From the NCBI GenBank assembly GCA_018806985.1, contig JADANN010000202.1, forward strand, positions 1,922,001 through 1,986,000: a stretch of 64,000 nt of DNA, given 5' to 3'. The position numbers were made by a program, and so were the translations under genes. The notes below the pieces were generated by a model. That model did no database searches. It saw nothing but the letters and a program-made list of their open reading frames with translations, and was not told the origin of the DNA. How positions within the stretch are numbered: position 1 is the stretch's first letter; every line of letters begins with the position of its first letter. Positions 1 through 22,856 of this stretch are shown here, piece by piece. Origin of the DNA: Angiostrongylus vasorum. Its lineage: Eukaryota > Nematoda > Chromadorea > Rhabditida > Metastrongylidae.

Positions 1-805
1 ACGTGTTGACATGATAAAAGTCTTTGGTCTTGTTTAAGTCGTCCAAAAAAAAGGACGACTACGACGATTTTTATGTGCACCTCCATGTTTGCAAACGAAT
101 AGTCAAATCGAACGAACGAAGCTTTAAAGGATGCTGTTGACGGCTGCTCCGACAAAAAGCTTTCGTTACATGATTGCTAGTTGATTAAAAAGCTCAGCAT
201 ACGTGGTCAGCGTGATAATCACATGAGGATCGAAACCTGCTTTACTGAAACGCTAGGTCATGAGTTTCACAGCTCGACATCAGTGCCTGCATATACACAA
301 CAGTAGTTAGAAGGTTCACTTCATCCATGTTTTTTCAGCAAACCTCACGGTAGTAGAATTCTAGTGTCTCAAATAGTGACATTCTTTTTTAAATGACAAT
401 GATGTTAACAGCCATCAGAGTGCACACAACGCTTTTAAAGCTTTCCAGGACCTCTTAAAATCAAGCGTGAGAAATGAGAAGCAAGTAATGAATTATCAAC
501 ACTTGAGTTTATGAATTTGAGCCAATCTGGTGGAATGTACGGATCAATTTCACTTTTTTAAACAACCACTGGTAGAACCTAAATACGTTTAAAAAAACAG
601 TTCTCACAACTGTTTTTCTTTGAGTCCAAGCTACATGCGTGGGAACCTCACTAGGTGATCGCCAGAGGAGACCATCAAAACTCCTCGAGTGTTTTCTTAG
701 GTAAGCTTCTTGTTGGAAGTGTCGAATTCCTTTTAAAGGTAGGAAAATCTCCTCTTCAAACACTTTCTGTGCTGCAGTATCTCGACCAGACTTTTAACTA
801 CCTAA
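1..805. other. No gene recognised
   Basis: This is AT-rich sequence with short spurious frames only. I see no splice-bounded coding segment and no copy of the repeat families found elsewhere in the window. Confidence 0.5.
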
Positions 806-1178
806 ACGGCCCCCTCCTCACTGGTTGTGAGGGCCCCTAGCACAATCTCCATTTTTTCGGAAATTTGTTGGTTAATCCATTGTGGTTCCCTAGATTCCCG
901 AGGACAGCCTGGCCAAAGTCTGCTCCAGGTCGTCACCACGACAGGCAGTCGCAACCCTTGTGGATCAGAGAGAGATTTGCCACCATGCGACTCTGATACC
1001 AGGACAGTGGTGGACCATGGTATTGGTTTACTCTTAGCTAGGCTTCCTGGTGGAAACGCCGGACCCCCCTCTCAGCTAATGAGACCCTGCCGAGGAGACG
1101 ATTCCCCCGCTGTACATCGCAGCCCGACACTCAGGAACACCTTCCAGCCACGATGAGGCGGTAAACCATTGGGAGGGT
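806..1178 (-). mobile_element. Rep-D element
   Basis: This is one of four long copies of a ~370 bp family; the others are at 9482, 16465 and 29447. The + strand here is the complement of the element, ending in the conserved CGATGAGGCGGTAAACC block near 1150-1167. The tail end lies at about 780-805 and is degenerate. A frame of about 100 codons is open on this strand, as in the other copies, but it matches no protein I know. Confidence 0.7.
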
Positions 1179-1635
1179 AGCATATCTGAAATTAAAAATC
1201 GGCCAAAAACACAGGAATAAAAAAAATAGTACTACTAAAAAACCGTTCTTGTGCAGCAACATTGTCATGGTTAACAACTATTCCCCCAACGTTGTAGTCT
1301 TCGCCTCTAATCGAAAGCTCTTGGTGATGTCATCTACAAATTTAACTGCAATCTTTCATATGTTTACTTACTGCGAAAACACAGATTCGGGCTACGTTTT
1401 TTTTGAGTGGATCTTTCACCACATGGATGTTCGGCACAGTAGGTGGCATCTAACTGAACTGTTGCAGTGTACCGCCAAGGCATCCCCAAAAAGAAAACAC
1501 GGCAACGAAATAGGGGGAGCGGCATTCAACAAAGCGACATGCATAAGTTCTCAAGCATGTCGTTCAAAAAACTAATGATTAACGATTCGACATTCATCAT
1601 CTTCTCTCGGCCGTGGCCGGCAATGTGATGAAAAA
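1179..1635. other. No gene recognised
   Basis: A 108-codon frame (1249-1575) exists but has low-complexity composition, no splice context and no recognisable domain. I treat it as chance. Confidence 0.4.
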
Positions 1636-1868
1636 AGGATGAAGCTCCCGACGTTGAAGAATCTTTGAGGAATGCGCCACACTTCCGATTACATTAAGCA
1701 TCTTTGGAGGTGATTGGATGCATACCTGGGCTTTACAATGACTCGCGGTGACTTGTCGATATATCAAGTCAGTGCAGCTATCCTCCCAAACAAGTCTGCC
1801 ATTAATTTGCCGACCCCAGAGGGATGGAAGGCTTAGTGGGCCTTTGGGCGCAGAGATCGATCCCACGT
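1636..1868 (-). mobile_element. SINE-A, truncated
   Basis: The complement matches the SINE-A body seen at 9883, 47168 and 63793: the GATCGATCC B box, a CAAATTGGTACCAGAC-type block, GGGAGGATAGC, and the 3' GCATGGCGCATCC block. The A-box end is missing, and there are several substitutions. Confidence 0.65.
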
Positions 1869-2149
1869 ATATTTCAGGGCTCCTGAGATCAGTGCGCTAC
1901 ACGTGCCCCTCGGCAATTTGACACTGGTTATATTGAATAGACGCAGCCTAACTTGGACCACACATATGAAAGCGTCGCATTCTAACTGAACTTGACCGAA
2001 ACATTTTCGTAAAAATGAACAGTTTTGATAAAAGCACTACGTTTAAATGAATGAAGTAAGGGAAAAAATTTAACGCAACAGTAGACTGGAATTGAACAGT
2101 GATCACAATGTTAATTTTTCATCTACTACTAACCACAGTTTCCTACTTC

Positions 2150-2455
2150 AGAGTATTATGCGAACTACGACCATAATGGCGCTGAGATATTTGCAAAACT
2201 ATGCACGCCAGTTATCTGCAGCAGGGGACCGAACACGCTATTACCCATTCCGAGCGCTAACGTGTTCACCATCACACCATGCGGATCCTTCGTGTCGCGT
2301 TTCTCACACCTAGTTTGCTATTGCCACCAGCAATCACCCATCATGGGCATTGATTTAGGGAGCACAAGTCGGCATTGAACCCAGTTAAGCTGAGGTTGTA
2401 GTTAAGTCACAATTTAACTTTTTATTTGCTGCCTGCTACAATTTTTCACAGCGGA
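2150..2455 (-). mobile_element. SINE-C copy, diverged
   Basis: This contains the family's GCTGAGATATTTGCAAAAC block, a diverged tRNA-like core (complement of the GCATGGTGTGGTGG A box and CGTTCGTTCCCC B box), and the GATTGATCTGG / GTTAAGCTGAG far end. Compare 43560-44060. Confidence 0.65.
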
Positions 2456-4916
2456 TATAACGTTGTGGTTGAAGAGACATCGTAATTAAAACAACAATGA
2501 GGTGTGATTAGAAAATCGAGCATAAGGAACTCCACAGAAATCACATGCCGGCGGCAGCAGAAAACTGCGTCAGCTTTTAGGAGATCAGATTGGAAAATGT
2601 TCGCTGAGAGAAACAGCTGATCCGGAACCGAGTGCTGTTCAAATCAGATTTCAAGTATGACCTTGTGCTAGCACAGGTGAAAATATTGCTATATAAAAAA
2701 AAATTTTGCTAAGTTTGTTGCCAATTATTTACTAGTTAGATAATTCGTTACAATTAAATTTTTCATAAGTGGTTTTTGGTGGCACTGTGGTCGAGGAGTC
2801 TTCTTGGGCGTCGACCTGCTGTGAAGAATCGGAAAACTTGACATTTATGCAGAAGAATACGGGGTCTTATCTTCTTATCTTCGAAGTCCAGTAGCCGCAA
2901 ACAACAAATTCCTAGCGCCCTGTAGTGGAAAACTAGAAAACATCCTTCCAATCTATGCAAGTCTGGAGCTGTTTATAATAACGACAACAGAATACCGTTA
3001 CATCTCAGTTTAACCCCGTTTTATCTCAATTTAACTCTACTGTCTCCTAGTTGGATTTTTGAACAACTCATCAACATCAGTCCGAACAATTAAGTATACA
3101 ATGGATAAGTCAATAGGCTGAAATACGATCTCGTACATCACAAACATGTCTCTTCCAACTCAGTTACCATTCATCGTGTCGCACGCCCACAGGAAATCGG
3201 TAGCATTGCGAGCCACTTCTCTCCTTCTCTGCTTGAACTGTTTTTTTCAGGTTTTATTCTGCACTTCTGCGTCAGTGACTTTGCCTTTTATCGATTGCCG
3301 GTTTGCAGAAAACGACGAGAAAGTGGTATGTTGTTGCTGTTGTGAAAAATACGAAGAATGCAATATCCAAAACTGGATTCGTTGACCACGGCCACTACAA
3401 AGTAGTGTAAACAAAGATGTCTCTCAATTACTGTTACCAGATATTTGATTGGGTTAACAAAACTCTTTGTATCTGTTGGTGACTCAAGCTTAGGCTTCTT
3501 TCTTTTCTTCCTACAGTTTTTGTTCTTCACATCCATTTAATCACTTAGTAAAGAGACAGTGTAACGTTATAAACTTGAGGCTTTTGTTTAAAGTTTAGAA
3601 CAATTACCGGTATTTAAAATGCTTCATTGAATCTTTATATCCTCAAAAGAACATAGTTCAATGCTGATTTGCTTTCATCCGGAGTACCTGTACTCCAAGT
3701 AATCATCGAGTGACTTGAATAAGTCATAGTTAATTCTCAAGTAATCAATGTTATGCGTCATAGTTGAGGAAGGCAAAGAATATAACGCTTTTTTCGAAAA
3801 CTATTGTTTCTAGTGTTTTCAAAAAAGGATCAGCTATGAGTATAGTAACCATCACCACTTAAGGGAATGCAGTTCAAAATCACGCAGGTAGAGATGCATG
3901 TAGATGAGTATGAATGTAATTAGGTGAGCGTAAGTGAATTCGGCGTAGAACATACAGGAATCTCAATAGTCTGTGGACCTACCTGAATCATAGGTTATCT
4001 TCTCTGTTTTGTCTCTTTACATATAAAGGGGCGGTTGAAGTAGCGCACGTTAAAATGACATCTTGTTTATGAACTTTCTGGAACGTCTCTAGCCTCACCC
4101 AACGTTTGAGGGAATCTATTAAGCTTCACCACTAACCAGCACCAAATATTTCAAACGAAACAGATCGGCATGGATTGGAAAAGCGTTGAACTTTTGAAAA
4201 CGCAGAAACCAACTTTAAAATCTTTTTTAATCAATGCTTCCTTCATTGTATCAATAGTGGTTTTCCCGTCTAGGGATAGGATACTTCCAACACTTGTCCA
4301 TTGTTATCATCTAGTTCAACAGATCGATTACTTTTTGAGTGGGAGGAATATTAGAAATAACAAAATAGAAAACCTAGTTTCCAACAATGGATGTTTACTG
4401 CGTTTCCCGGTCGACCTGTCGCATTTTATCAGCAAAGGTGTTGGTGCTTGCCACCACTTGTGTGCTTTCACAACCGTACGTAAATCACTACTGGCTAATT
4501 GTTCTTAGAAACTGTTACAGCACCCAGCTGTATTCATTCAACATCTGAAGAAATCTCATTAGATATGCTACGTTATGATTCCTGAGTTGAAAGGAAAGCA
4601 TTTGCACCATCTATTGCTTTTATTACAGTTTTCCTTACACTTTTTGTAGGGGCAGCTTCGACGTGTCAATATTGGCGAAGTATGCTTCAGTTTGAGTCAA
4701 AATTTGCTAAACGATAAGCCTTTTGTTCAATAGTTTCACTGCACGTCTTCCTAATAAAGTGAATGAAAAAATGAAATCAGGGCTCACCAGCGATAAAACC
4801 ACTATATCAGTAAAAGTGACAAAGGGTTCATCGATGACGAGACAAATTTAGAATGTAAGGGTTCGGCGATGAGTGCGAATGTGCTGAAATCAGATTACGA
4901 TGATAAATGAACTTGC
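2456..4916. other. No gene recognised
   Basis: About 2.4 kb of AT-rich sequence. Frames of up to 112 codons (for example 4170-4508) have no convincing splice context or similarity that I can see. No repeat family of this window is evident. Confidence 0.45.
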
Positions 4917-5310
4917 TGCTTCATGTCTCGTTTTCTTTCTCAGCAATGGCGAGGTTTTTTACTCAGCACACGTTTACTTCTATACAATAACACACATACA
5001 ACACAACGTTAGCTGACGTTTCCGCAGTATCGCCTTCTTCGGAGCATGGAAGGGACACTGATACGCAATTTGCTAGGTTAAACTCTTCAACAGCACAAGA
5101 TGGTGAGCGCTTGTGCTTCAGTTTTTGATTTCTGGTTTTGGTTTTTTTTCTGGAGAGTTCCAATTAGTGAATTACGTATTAGTGTACCCTTTCAGGCTCT
5201 GAAGAAGGCGATGCTATCGAAACGTCACCTACCATCGTGTTGTATGTGTTCTTCTCGTAAGGAATAACGACCTCGTAATCCAATGCCGAGGTTAATAGAA
5301 AGTCGATCTT
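4917..5310. mobile_element. Penelope-like element remnant: paired inverted arms
   Basis: The left arm (4940-5050, reading on -) and the right arm (5191-5305, reading on +) are imperfect inverted copies of the PLE end seen intact at 51247/53855. Both carry the CTGAAGAAGGCGA...GAAACGTCA motif, the GTTGTGTTGTATGTG block and, on the right, the CCGAGGTTAATAGAAAGTCGAT flank also found after 53876 and 62815. Only ~150 bp separates the arms and no coding sequence survives. Confidence 0.6.
5199..5226 (+). ncRNA. Hammerhead-like core motif in PLE arm
   Basis: CTGAAGA, then A, then a GGCGATGCTATC segment, then GAAACGTC. The core bases match a hammerhead (CUGANGA...GAAA...UC). Stem II is weak in this copy. 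Activity is unproven. Confidence 0.3.
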
Positions 5311-5792
5311 GGAAAGTTGTTGCTTTACTTTCTCCATTGTTACTGAGAGAAATGGTTCATTTTATTCCCTCAATCAGGCACCAATGGCGAAGAGGTTTAT
5401 GTTTCTTTTACATAAAACATAGTCTCTTGGATCGAACCGTTTTAATTGATGTCGAGCATTTTCAGCTGTAATGAAGTGAACAAGCATTCACTGCATGTCA
5501 GGGATTTTGTCAAGGAAAAAAAAGAGAACTATTTAATTGCGGCTCGAAGATAGAGCAGTGTTTAGACGTACCTTGCAATGTACATGACTTTTGGTTCCAT
5601 AGCACGATCGGACAAATCAAGCTCTCTACCACTTCTGCTGTCAACAAAATGATAAGAGATTGATAGGGGGCAAAAACACCAATTTCATGGACTTCGAACT
5701 TGTACTTGCCCTTTGTGCGGTGCTATCCATCACACCAATTTAGTCCTTTACTTTGTCTTCCTTTCAGCCTGTTTTTAACTCTGACGTTGCTC
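5311..5792. other. No gene recognised
   Basis: No repeat family or splice-bounded frame is visible, apart from the start of the inverted repeat at its right edge. Confidence 0.4.
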
Positions 5793-6204
5793 TCAGCAAT
5801 CAGCCATCAACGGGAATGATCTGTGGTGCACAAGTCGGCACCGATCCTAGTTAAGTTGATGTTGGGACTGAAATCACAGTGTTTTCACTTCTGTTTATTT
5901 CCCATCTTTTTATGTCAGAGTGGGACATGAAATACAACTACAGGGATGCTGAAACATGAGCAAAAGTCGAAACCTCAGGTATATCGTGGCAAGGGTAGTG
6001 GCAGGACTGAAGCCCATCTGAACCGCCGAATTCTGCTCATGTTTCAGAATCTCTGTGGTTGTATTTCATGTCACACCCTGCCATGAAAAAATGGCCAGTA
6101 AACGGAGGTGAAAACGTTGTGATTTCGGCTGCAGCACTGGCTTAACTAGGTTTAGCGCCGATTTTTGCCCCACAGATCATTCCCGTTTGGGGTGATTGTT
6201 GATA
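5793..6204. repeat. Palindromic pair of SINE-C bodies
   Basis: The arm at 5793-5964 is the inverted counterpart of 6034-6204. Both carry GATCATTCCCGTT, CTTAACTAGG, a run near GTGATTTC, and TGTTTCAG...TTGTATTTCATGTC. About 70 bp lies between the arms. The arrangement would extrude as a long hairpin. Confidence 0.7.
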
Positions 6205-6372
6205 ACACCGTTAGGGTAAAAACATGACTACGAGAAAGGCGAAGTAAGAGATTCGGTTGGCTCGGTGGATAGCACGTGAACCACGGGTAAGGGTGGTTGA
6301 GTGTTCAAAGGCCAGCTGACATTCATCATTTTGCTCATGTCTGAACACTCCTATGGTTATATTCCACAAGTT
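6205..6372 (+). mobile_element. SINE-C tRNA-like end
   Basis: This continues the right palindrome arm into a tRNA-like segment. TGGCTCGGTGGATAGCACG looks like an A box and GTGTTCAAAGGCC like a B box, in the right order and spacing. It is diverged from the 43.6 kb copy. Confidence 0.55.
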
Positions 6373-6974
6373 CGATGCTTCAGAAGACCTGCCTGGATTA
6401 TAGCATTCGTCAATTTGTCTTCTTCAAGTTGCTTCTTACGCTCAGTGGTGTCGAATCTGTGACATACCTTTACCTGATTGATCAACATCAACTACTTAAT
6501 CCTATATCTGCCTTAGTAAGCAGTACCCTAGAGACATCAAGGTTTGATGGAAGCCGCTCATTTCTTCATAGAAGCCAATAATTTTTAGCCCAGCTGTTGA
6601 GGGTTCCGGAAATTTTGAAAGGCCAAATTGGCTGATTGTTTTTGAACGATTTTGCACTACATAGACCGGCGTTGGATGGCCTCTGCTTTCAAAATACCAG
6701 TTGTGTACTCGGAAAGAAGTGCTGTTCACAAATACGGGAATAAAAAGTGATTAGAAGATTTGAAAAAAAATTTGCTGTTACTCTTTACCGAGTAGACAAA
6801 AGGCAAAGTAGGTAATCGTCGTGATCATCCTTCGTAGACAAAACACATTCGAAATGCGACCCTTCAGTTGTTGCACACATGTTTGGCGACTTTTCAACGG
6901 AACTCCGTGTCAGTGAAGTCCAAAGTGCAACGATCATCGAGCAAAGATACATAGAACGTTTGAAGGCTGCCACT
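6373..6974. other. No gene recognised
   Basis: Short overlapping frames on both strands; nothing recognisable. Confidence 0.4.
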
Positions 6975-7200
6975 AGCTGGTTTTGTTCCACAACACTAGC
7001 AATTGCTTGCGATGAAGAAATGGGAACTCCCTAGGACGGCTATCCCAGAATTCCAGAGAGAACGAACTCGACCAAGATTCAACGGCATTCACAGAGAACA
7101 CCAAAAATCCCCAGAGGATAGCCGAACCTAAGCGTGAAATGTTCCAAAGTCGTCGTGGATGATGGATGCGAGGACGAATAGCATGAAAAAATGCTAGAGT
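6975..7200 (+). mobile_element. SINE-B fragment, diverged
   Basis: This shares with 40405-40780 and 59735-60100 the GGGAACTCCCTAG, GGCTATCCCAGAATTCCAG, CGACCA...CATTC and GTGGATGATGGATGCGAGGA blocks. The tRNA-like head is lost. Confidence 0.6.
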
Positions 7201-7705
7201 CCACACGATATGTGGTGCAGACCTGTGTGAAATTTCAAAAAATAGGACGCAACCACAAAAGAGAATGAGTAATTGAGATGTGTTTGCGGAATAGTAGGTG
7301 CTGAAATTTATAGTTCAGATTAGAAACGAACGCGGTGATAGCAGTTGGCCATTATTTTTCACTAAGTTTGTAAGGAGCGTGACTTCTTGAAGATAGCTTT
7401 TACGTTTTCTTGGACGATTATGATAACATGAAGTTGGTAGAAACCTTCTTATTGAGCCAACGCCTCGGAGCTTTCGTCTGCTTCAAAGCCGCCTTGAGCT
7501 GAGTCGATTGTTCACAGGCGGTGGTTGTCGCGATGTGGTTGTTCGCCATCACATCGAGTCTAATCTTCTGGAAAGAAGTACTTTTAAAATGAATAATTCC
7601 ACTGAGTAGTGTCTATATATGTACAAGACGATTGCTGACTGGTTGTTCATCAACAGTTTATTCCCATGAGGACAATCCACCCTGTAGTCGGTTTTACTTC
7701 AGCTG
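7201..7705. other. No gene; one degenerate PLE end motif
   Basis: On the - strand at about 7464-7500 the sequence CTTTGAAGCAGACGAAAG...GAGGCG resembles a decayed copy of the PLE arm motif. Otherwise nothing is recognised. Confidence 0.3.
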
Positions 7706-7997
7706 GCATGTAAAGGATAAAGGATCAAGCTCTCGGCGTTGATCATTCCCTGAAGGATGTGCCATGCATTCGACTTCACTAAGTATCGTTGGAAGTGATT
7801 GAATACATATCTGGCCTTTACAATAACTCGCGATGGCCTACCGATGTATCAAGCCAGTGCTGCTATCCTCCTAGACAAGTTTGGTACCAATTTGCCGACG
7901 CCGGAGGAATGGAAGGCTTGATGAGCCATGGGCGCCAGGATCGATTCCATATGTGTGCTGCAGTGACGCCTGCAACCACTGCGCCACGCGCACGCCG
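7706..7997 (-). mobile_element. SINE-A, near full length
   Basis: The complement begins with GCGTGTGGCGCAGTGG-like sequence (A box, near 7985) and a GAATCGATCC B box. It runs through the body to GATCAACGCCGAGAGC and a TTTATCC tail near 7715. Confidence 0.8.
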
Positions 7998-8427
7998 CTG
8001 GCCTTCAAGGAGGTTATTATTATTTAAATCATTCTGTAACATATTTTTAAAGCTTCGCCGTTCTCTGATAGAATCACAAATAATTCAGTTTCCAACAACA
8101 ATATATCCGTGAGCTTCGAAATCATGGCGAAGCGGCAGCGATGAAGATAGCCACGTCTGAAGGTAAGGTGGCTTGCCTTCTGCCATCTCCACAAAAACAA
8201 TATTTTTTTAAAGTAGAAACGCGAAAATAAACTGAATGAGAGGAAAGGAAGCAAATCAAGTCTTCACATTTCTTTGTGTTGAAGGAATCAGCTCACTCGT
8301 GTGGGGGCGGACTACTTGAGGCGCATAGGGAACTACGCCATTTCCTTTGATTTCTTTCACTTTTAATCATTACTGGTGTAATGCTCGTACAATTCACAAC
8401 ATTTCCTGCCCGTTGAAGATATTTTCA

Positions 8428-8785
8428 GAGAAATTCTTTGTTCTTAGCGCGGATACTCTGCGCAATCGGGTTGTCGTCGAAAATCGACCCGCTATCGATG
8501 CCTTGCTCCTCTTCGAATGACGATTGCTCTTTGTGGTGTAGAGTAGTTTGTTTGTTTCTCCGATCTTCCGATCTTATGAATCTCCGTTATTACACAGTCT
8601 CTCTAGCGATAAGCGCTACTATCATCGCGCAACTCGTCCACGTTCTGACGCCGTTTGTCCGAGAAATCCCTCTGTTAGACGATGAAAATCGCGAGCAGAT
8701 CATGGAGGTCATCGTGGCACGTGAAAGCCAACCAGCCGATGGAACAGAGAGAGATCGTGTCGTGTCTAGAGATCGGCAGCGCTGA
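8428..8785 (+). CDS. Possible coding exon(s), unknown product
   Basis: A TTTTCAG acceptor at about 8421-8427 precedes a segment richer in GC than its surroundings. An uninterrupted frame (ATG 8438, stop 8783-8785) ends with a hydrophobic stretch around residues 48-65 followed by an acidic then arginine-rich tail. An alternative frame directly after the acceptor is open for about 29 codons. I recognise no family. The segment lies ~1.5 kb upstream of the phospho-lyase gene on the same strand, so it could be an exon of a separate gene. A long antisense frame (8590-8943) overlaps it, so chance openness is a real alternative. Confidence 0.25.
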
Positions 8786-8799
8786 ACACGCCCACTAGG

Positions 8800-9469
8800 T
8801 GGTAGAAAAGACAAGCCGCCGTTCCTGGAGCATTTCGCCCGGATGACATCGTCTGGGTAGCATTGCTCTTCATAGTACCCTCTGCCACAGACGCCACCCC
8901 AGAGTTTGCCGATCAAAAAGATCTCTCTCATATATAAATGCATAGTTCATCAAACAATTAGATCACCCTAGGACGAGAATTTTTGTCTTCCCTCCCATGA
9001 TTTTCATTCGTCTCACGCCTACTTTCCTCTTCATTTCATTCTCATCAGTCATCTTTGGTATCTTTGGTCACAATCTGTTTTCTCTCCAAAGAAGTCCAAT
9101 GTAAGGAGTCCGTAATAAGAACGAATGATGGCCTTGATATGGATTTAATTCAAGAAGAGCATGTGTTGTTACTTTTTTTCATTTCTATGTAGTCATTTTC
9201 ACTTACATATAAATTTCCGCCAGTAAGCTCTATGTAGAGTGCTTTGAGGAGAATAGATCGAATTCTTATGATGTGGATACAATGCAGTCGTCCAAGAACT
9301 CGAAACAGAACCAATGAGTTTCCCAAATGTCTATTCCCTCTCGCTTTTCACAAAGAGTCATTTTGCTAATGAAATCAAGCAAATCACAGTTGTGTCTCAT
9401 TCGTGGTCGCCTACAAAGATGCCTAATATATTTTCTTGCTATGAACTTACTTGTAAAGGTTTTTTTCCT
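8800..9469. other. No gene recognised
   Basis: AT-rich spacer; nothing supported. Confidence 0.4.
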
Positions 9470-9481
9470 AACTGGAATAAA

Positions 9482-9870
9482 CCTCCCAACGGTTTACCGC
9501 CTCACCGTGGCTGGGAGCTGTTCCTGGGTGTCGGGCTGCGATGTACAGCGGGGGATTCATCCCTGACAAGGTCTCCCAAGCTAACAAAGAGAACGCCATT
9601 TCCACCAGGAAGCCTAGCTAACAGTGAACCAATACCAGGATTCACCACCCTCCTCGTATCAAAGTTGCATGGTGGCAAATCCCCCTCTGATCCACAAGGG
9701 TTGCGACTGCCTGTCGTGACGACCTGGAGCAGACTTTGACCAGGCTGTCCTCGGGAATCTAGGGAACCACAATGGATTAACCAGCAAATCTCCGAAAAAT
9801 GGTGATTATGTTGGGGCCCGCACAATCAGTGAGGACGGGCCGTTCATGTATCAAGTGTCAAGTATCAAGT
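9482..9870 (+). mobile_element. Rep-D element, complete with target duplications
   Basis: This runs from CCTCCCAACGGTTTACCGCC to a tail of imperfect TATCAAG repeats (about 9838-9870). A frame of over 100 codons is open on each strand, yet the 12-bp target duplications mark it as a transposed unit. No transposase or reverse transcriptase is inside it, so it is non-autonomous. A tRNA-like origin is possible (GATTCATCCC resembles a weak B box) but not clear. Confidence 0.8.
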
Positions 9871-9882
9871 AACTGGAATAAA

Positions 9883-10154
9883 AAGACGCGTGTGGCGCAG
9901 TGGTTGGAGGCGCCACTGCGACACACACGTGGAATTGGTGCCTGCGCTTGTGGCCCACCAAACCTTCTATCCCTCCGGGGTCGACAAATTGGTACCAGAC
10001 TTGTCTGGGAGGATAGCAACACTGGCTCAATACATCGGGGGGCCACCGCGACTCATAGATATGCATTCAATCACCTCCAACGATACTTAATGAAGTCAAA
10101 TGCATGGCGCATCCCCCAGCGATTGATAAACGTCGAGATCTTTATCCTTTTTTA
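9883..10154 (+). mobile_element. SINE-A, full length, tRNA-derived
   Basis: The A-box region GTGGCGCAGTGGTTGGAGGC is followed ~30 bp later by a decayed B box (GGAATTGGTGCC; GGAATCGATCC in the 63793 copy). The body follows, with GGTACCAGACTTGTCTGGG and GATTGATAAACG, then a TTTATCCTTTTTT tail. It has perfect 12-bp flanking duplications. Confidence 0.85.
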
Positions 10155-10295
10155 AACTGGAATAAACATCTGTGAAGGACACAGCATTCATACGTAAAAC
10201 CTTTTATCGGCTTGCTAGGTTAGATATTTTTGTTCGGTCATTCTCAAATATACCACTCCATGCGTAATTCTACAATATTTTGCGCTATTACATGC

Positions 10296-10301
10296 TTTTA
10301 G
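10296..10301 (+). other. Likely trans-splice (SL) acceptor
   Basis: TTTTAG sits 4 bases upstream of the ATG at 10306. Nematode mRNAs commonly receive a spliced leader at such a site just before the start codon. It could instead be an ordinary intron acceptor if an upstream exon exists. Confidence 0.45.
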
Positions 10302-10305
10302 GGAA

Positions 10306-21249
<10,944 letters not shown>

Positions 21250-22529
21250 GCCAACGAATGTGATCTGCTTCCACAAATAGTTTAATATCTTCTATGAAGA
21301 TGCAATAGGATTTGTACACAAATCGCTTATGCTAAAAAGCTTTACCTTATCGTTTACAATACACTCATTACTGCTTAGAGGAATGTGGGATAAATCACGA
21401 AACGAAGCACAGAGAAAAACGCAACAACAATGGAAAGACATGGCTCTGGTAATTAAATGTGGTTTCTCAACAATATAATTACATTAACAATTTATTTTCA
21501 AACTGTGAGAAAAATCCCACGTCATATGTACGGGTAAGAATATGCTTATTCAAAGTTGGGCACGTCAACTAAGCATCGGAAATTTTGTTTCAGGAAAAGA
21601 AAGAACAAAGGTCAACACATTTTCCATTGGTATCTTTCGAAATTTATCTACGAGCCGATGGACGACTGTCGTTTTCGAATTGAATACTAGGTTACTATAT
21701 GTTAAAAATGAAAACAATAGCACCTCATAGGGATGTCATGACAGTGTCCTACTTACTCAACACCCATTTAGCGCAACTTGTCACGTCGGCTTTTTGAACA
21801 CCTCAAGCTAAAGAAGGAAGTGAACTCGACATCACTGTGGTGACGATCCCAATCAAGGAGATGTTCATCTTCAATCCAATGTCACCAGCAGGCCTTTGCA
21901 AACTTATAGTCGCTTCTATTCGACATCGACGCTGTTACATTTCGTTGCTCTTCGCCACTGTCAGTGAATGATGTTGGGATCTGAGGATGTTCTGAGGCGT
22001 CGAAACAGAAGACGTCATTTTCCGACATCTAAACAGCTTTAATGCAGGAAATTTTATAATGGTGTAGATGAAAAGGACAAAATCGACATGGCGAGAAAAG
22101 ATCCAATAAAGCTGACAAAAGTGGTTGTCGTCTATCAAATTCCGCTCAGTACATGTGTAGGGAAAATAAGGGTTGTCTTAAGATCATACTGCCAAATCAG
22201 GTCAAATAGCTTCATTTTTGATACTTCGTGCTCAAACGAGAACTAGAAAATGATTACAATTCTTCTCTTCCTCATTAGAAGAAGTTGATGGTGAAGACGT
22301 ATAAAATTGATGCATGTTTGGCCCATTACCGGATGTTGTGTAAATGCTGACACAGTTTTAGTAACTGACAAAAGAAATTTACATTTCTATTCTTAACTTT
22401 TTTATGTAACTCTAGTCGTAAGATACGGTTTCATCCCAACTAAATTTGTTGATAACAGTTATATGTTCTATCACTGAGGAAAAATGCCGGTGTTTCTTCT
22501 AAATATTCCAATCTATCACACTGCACAAC
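21250..22529. other. Spacer between convergent genes
   Basis: This follows the phospho-lyase stop. No canonical AATAAA is seen close to the stop. A sequence at 21980-22010 (CTGAGGATGTT...GAAACAG...ACGTCA) vaguely recalls the PLE end motif. No gene is recognised. Confidence 0.45.
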
Positions 22530-22825
22530 GGCACGTGTGGCGCAGTGGACGGAGGTGCCCTGCAACACACACGTGGAATCAGTTCTCGCGCCCATCGCTC
22601 ACCAAGCCTTCCATCCTTCCGGGGTCGGCAAATTGGCACCCGACTTGTCTGGGAGGATAGCAGCACTGGCTCCATAGATCGGTAGGCCACCATGAGCCAT
22701 TGTAAAGGCCAGACATGCATTTAGTCACTTCCAAACGATGCTTAATGAAGTCGAAGGCATGGCGCATCCCTAAAGGCGTTGATCACCGCCGAGAGCTTTA
22801 CCCTTTATCCTTTTGTCATGCTGCA
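22530..22825 (+). mobile_element. SINE-A, left half of an inverted pair
   Basis: The A-box region GTGGCGCAGTGGACGGAGG and B-box region GGAATCAGTTC are followed by a full body and a TTTACCCTTTATCC tail. Confidence 0.85.
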
Positions 22826-22856
22826 CAAAAACGTATTGCTAAGAAGATAAACTGTC

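Larger units (their letters stand above)
9470..10166 (+). repeat. Three direct copies of a 12-bp target site
   Basis: AACTGGAATAAA occurs exactly at 9470-9481, 9871-9882 and 10155-10166. The first two bracket a Rep-D copy and the last two bracket a SINE-A copy. This gives exact element boundaries and shows that both elements sit at one target sequence. Confidence 0.85.
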
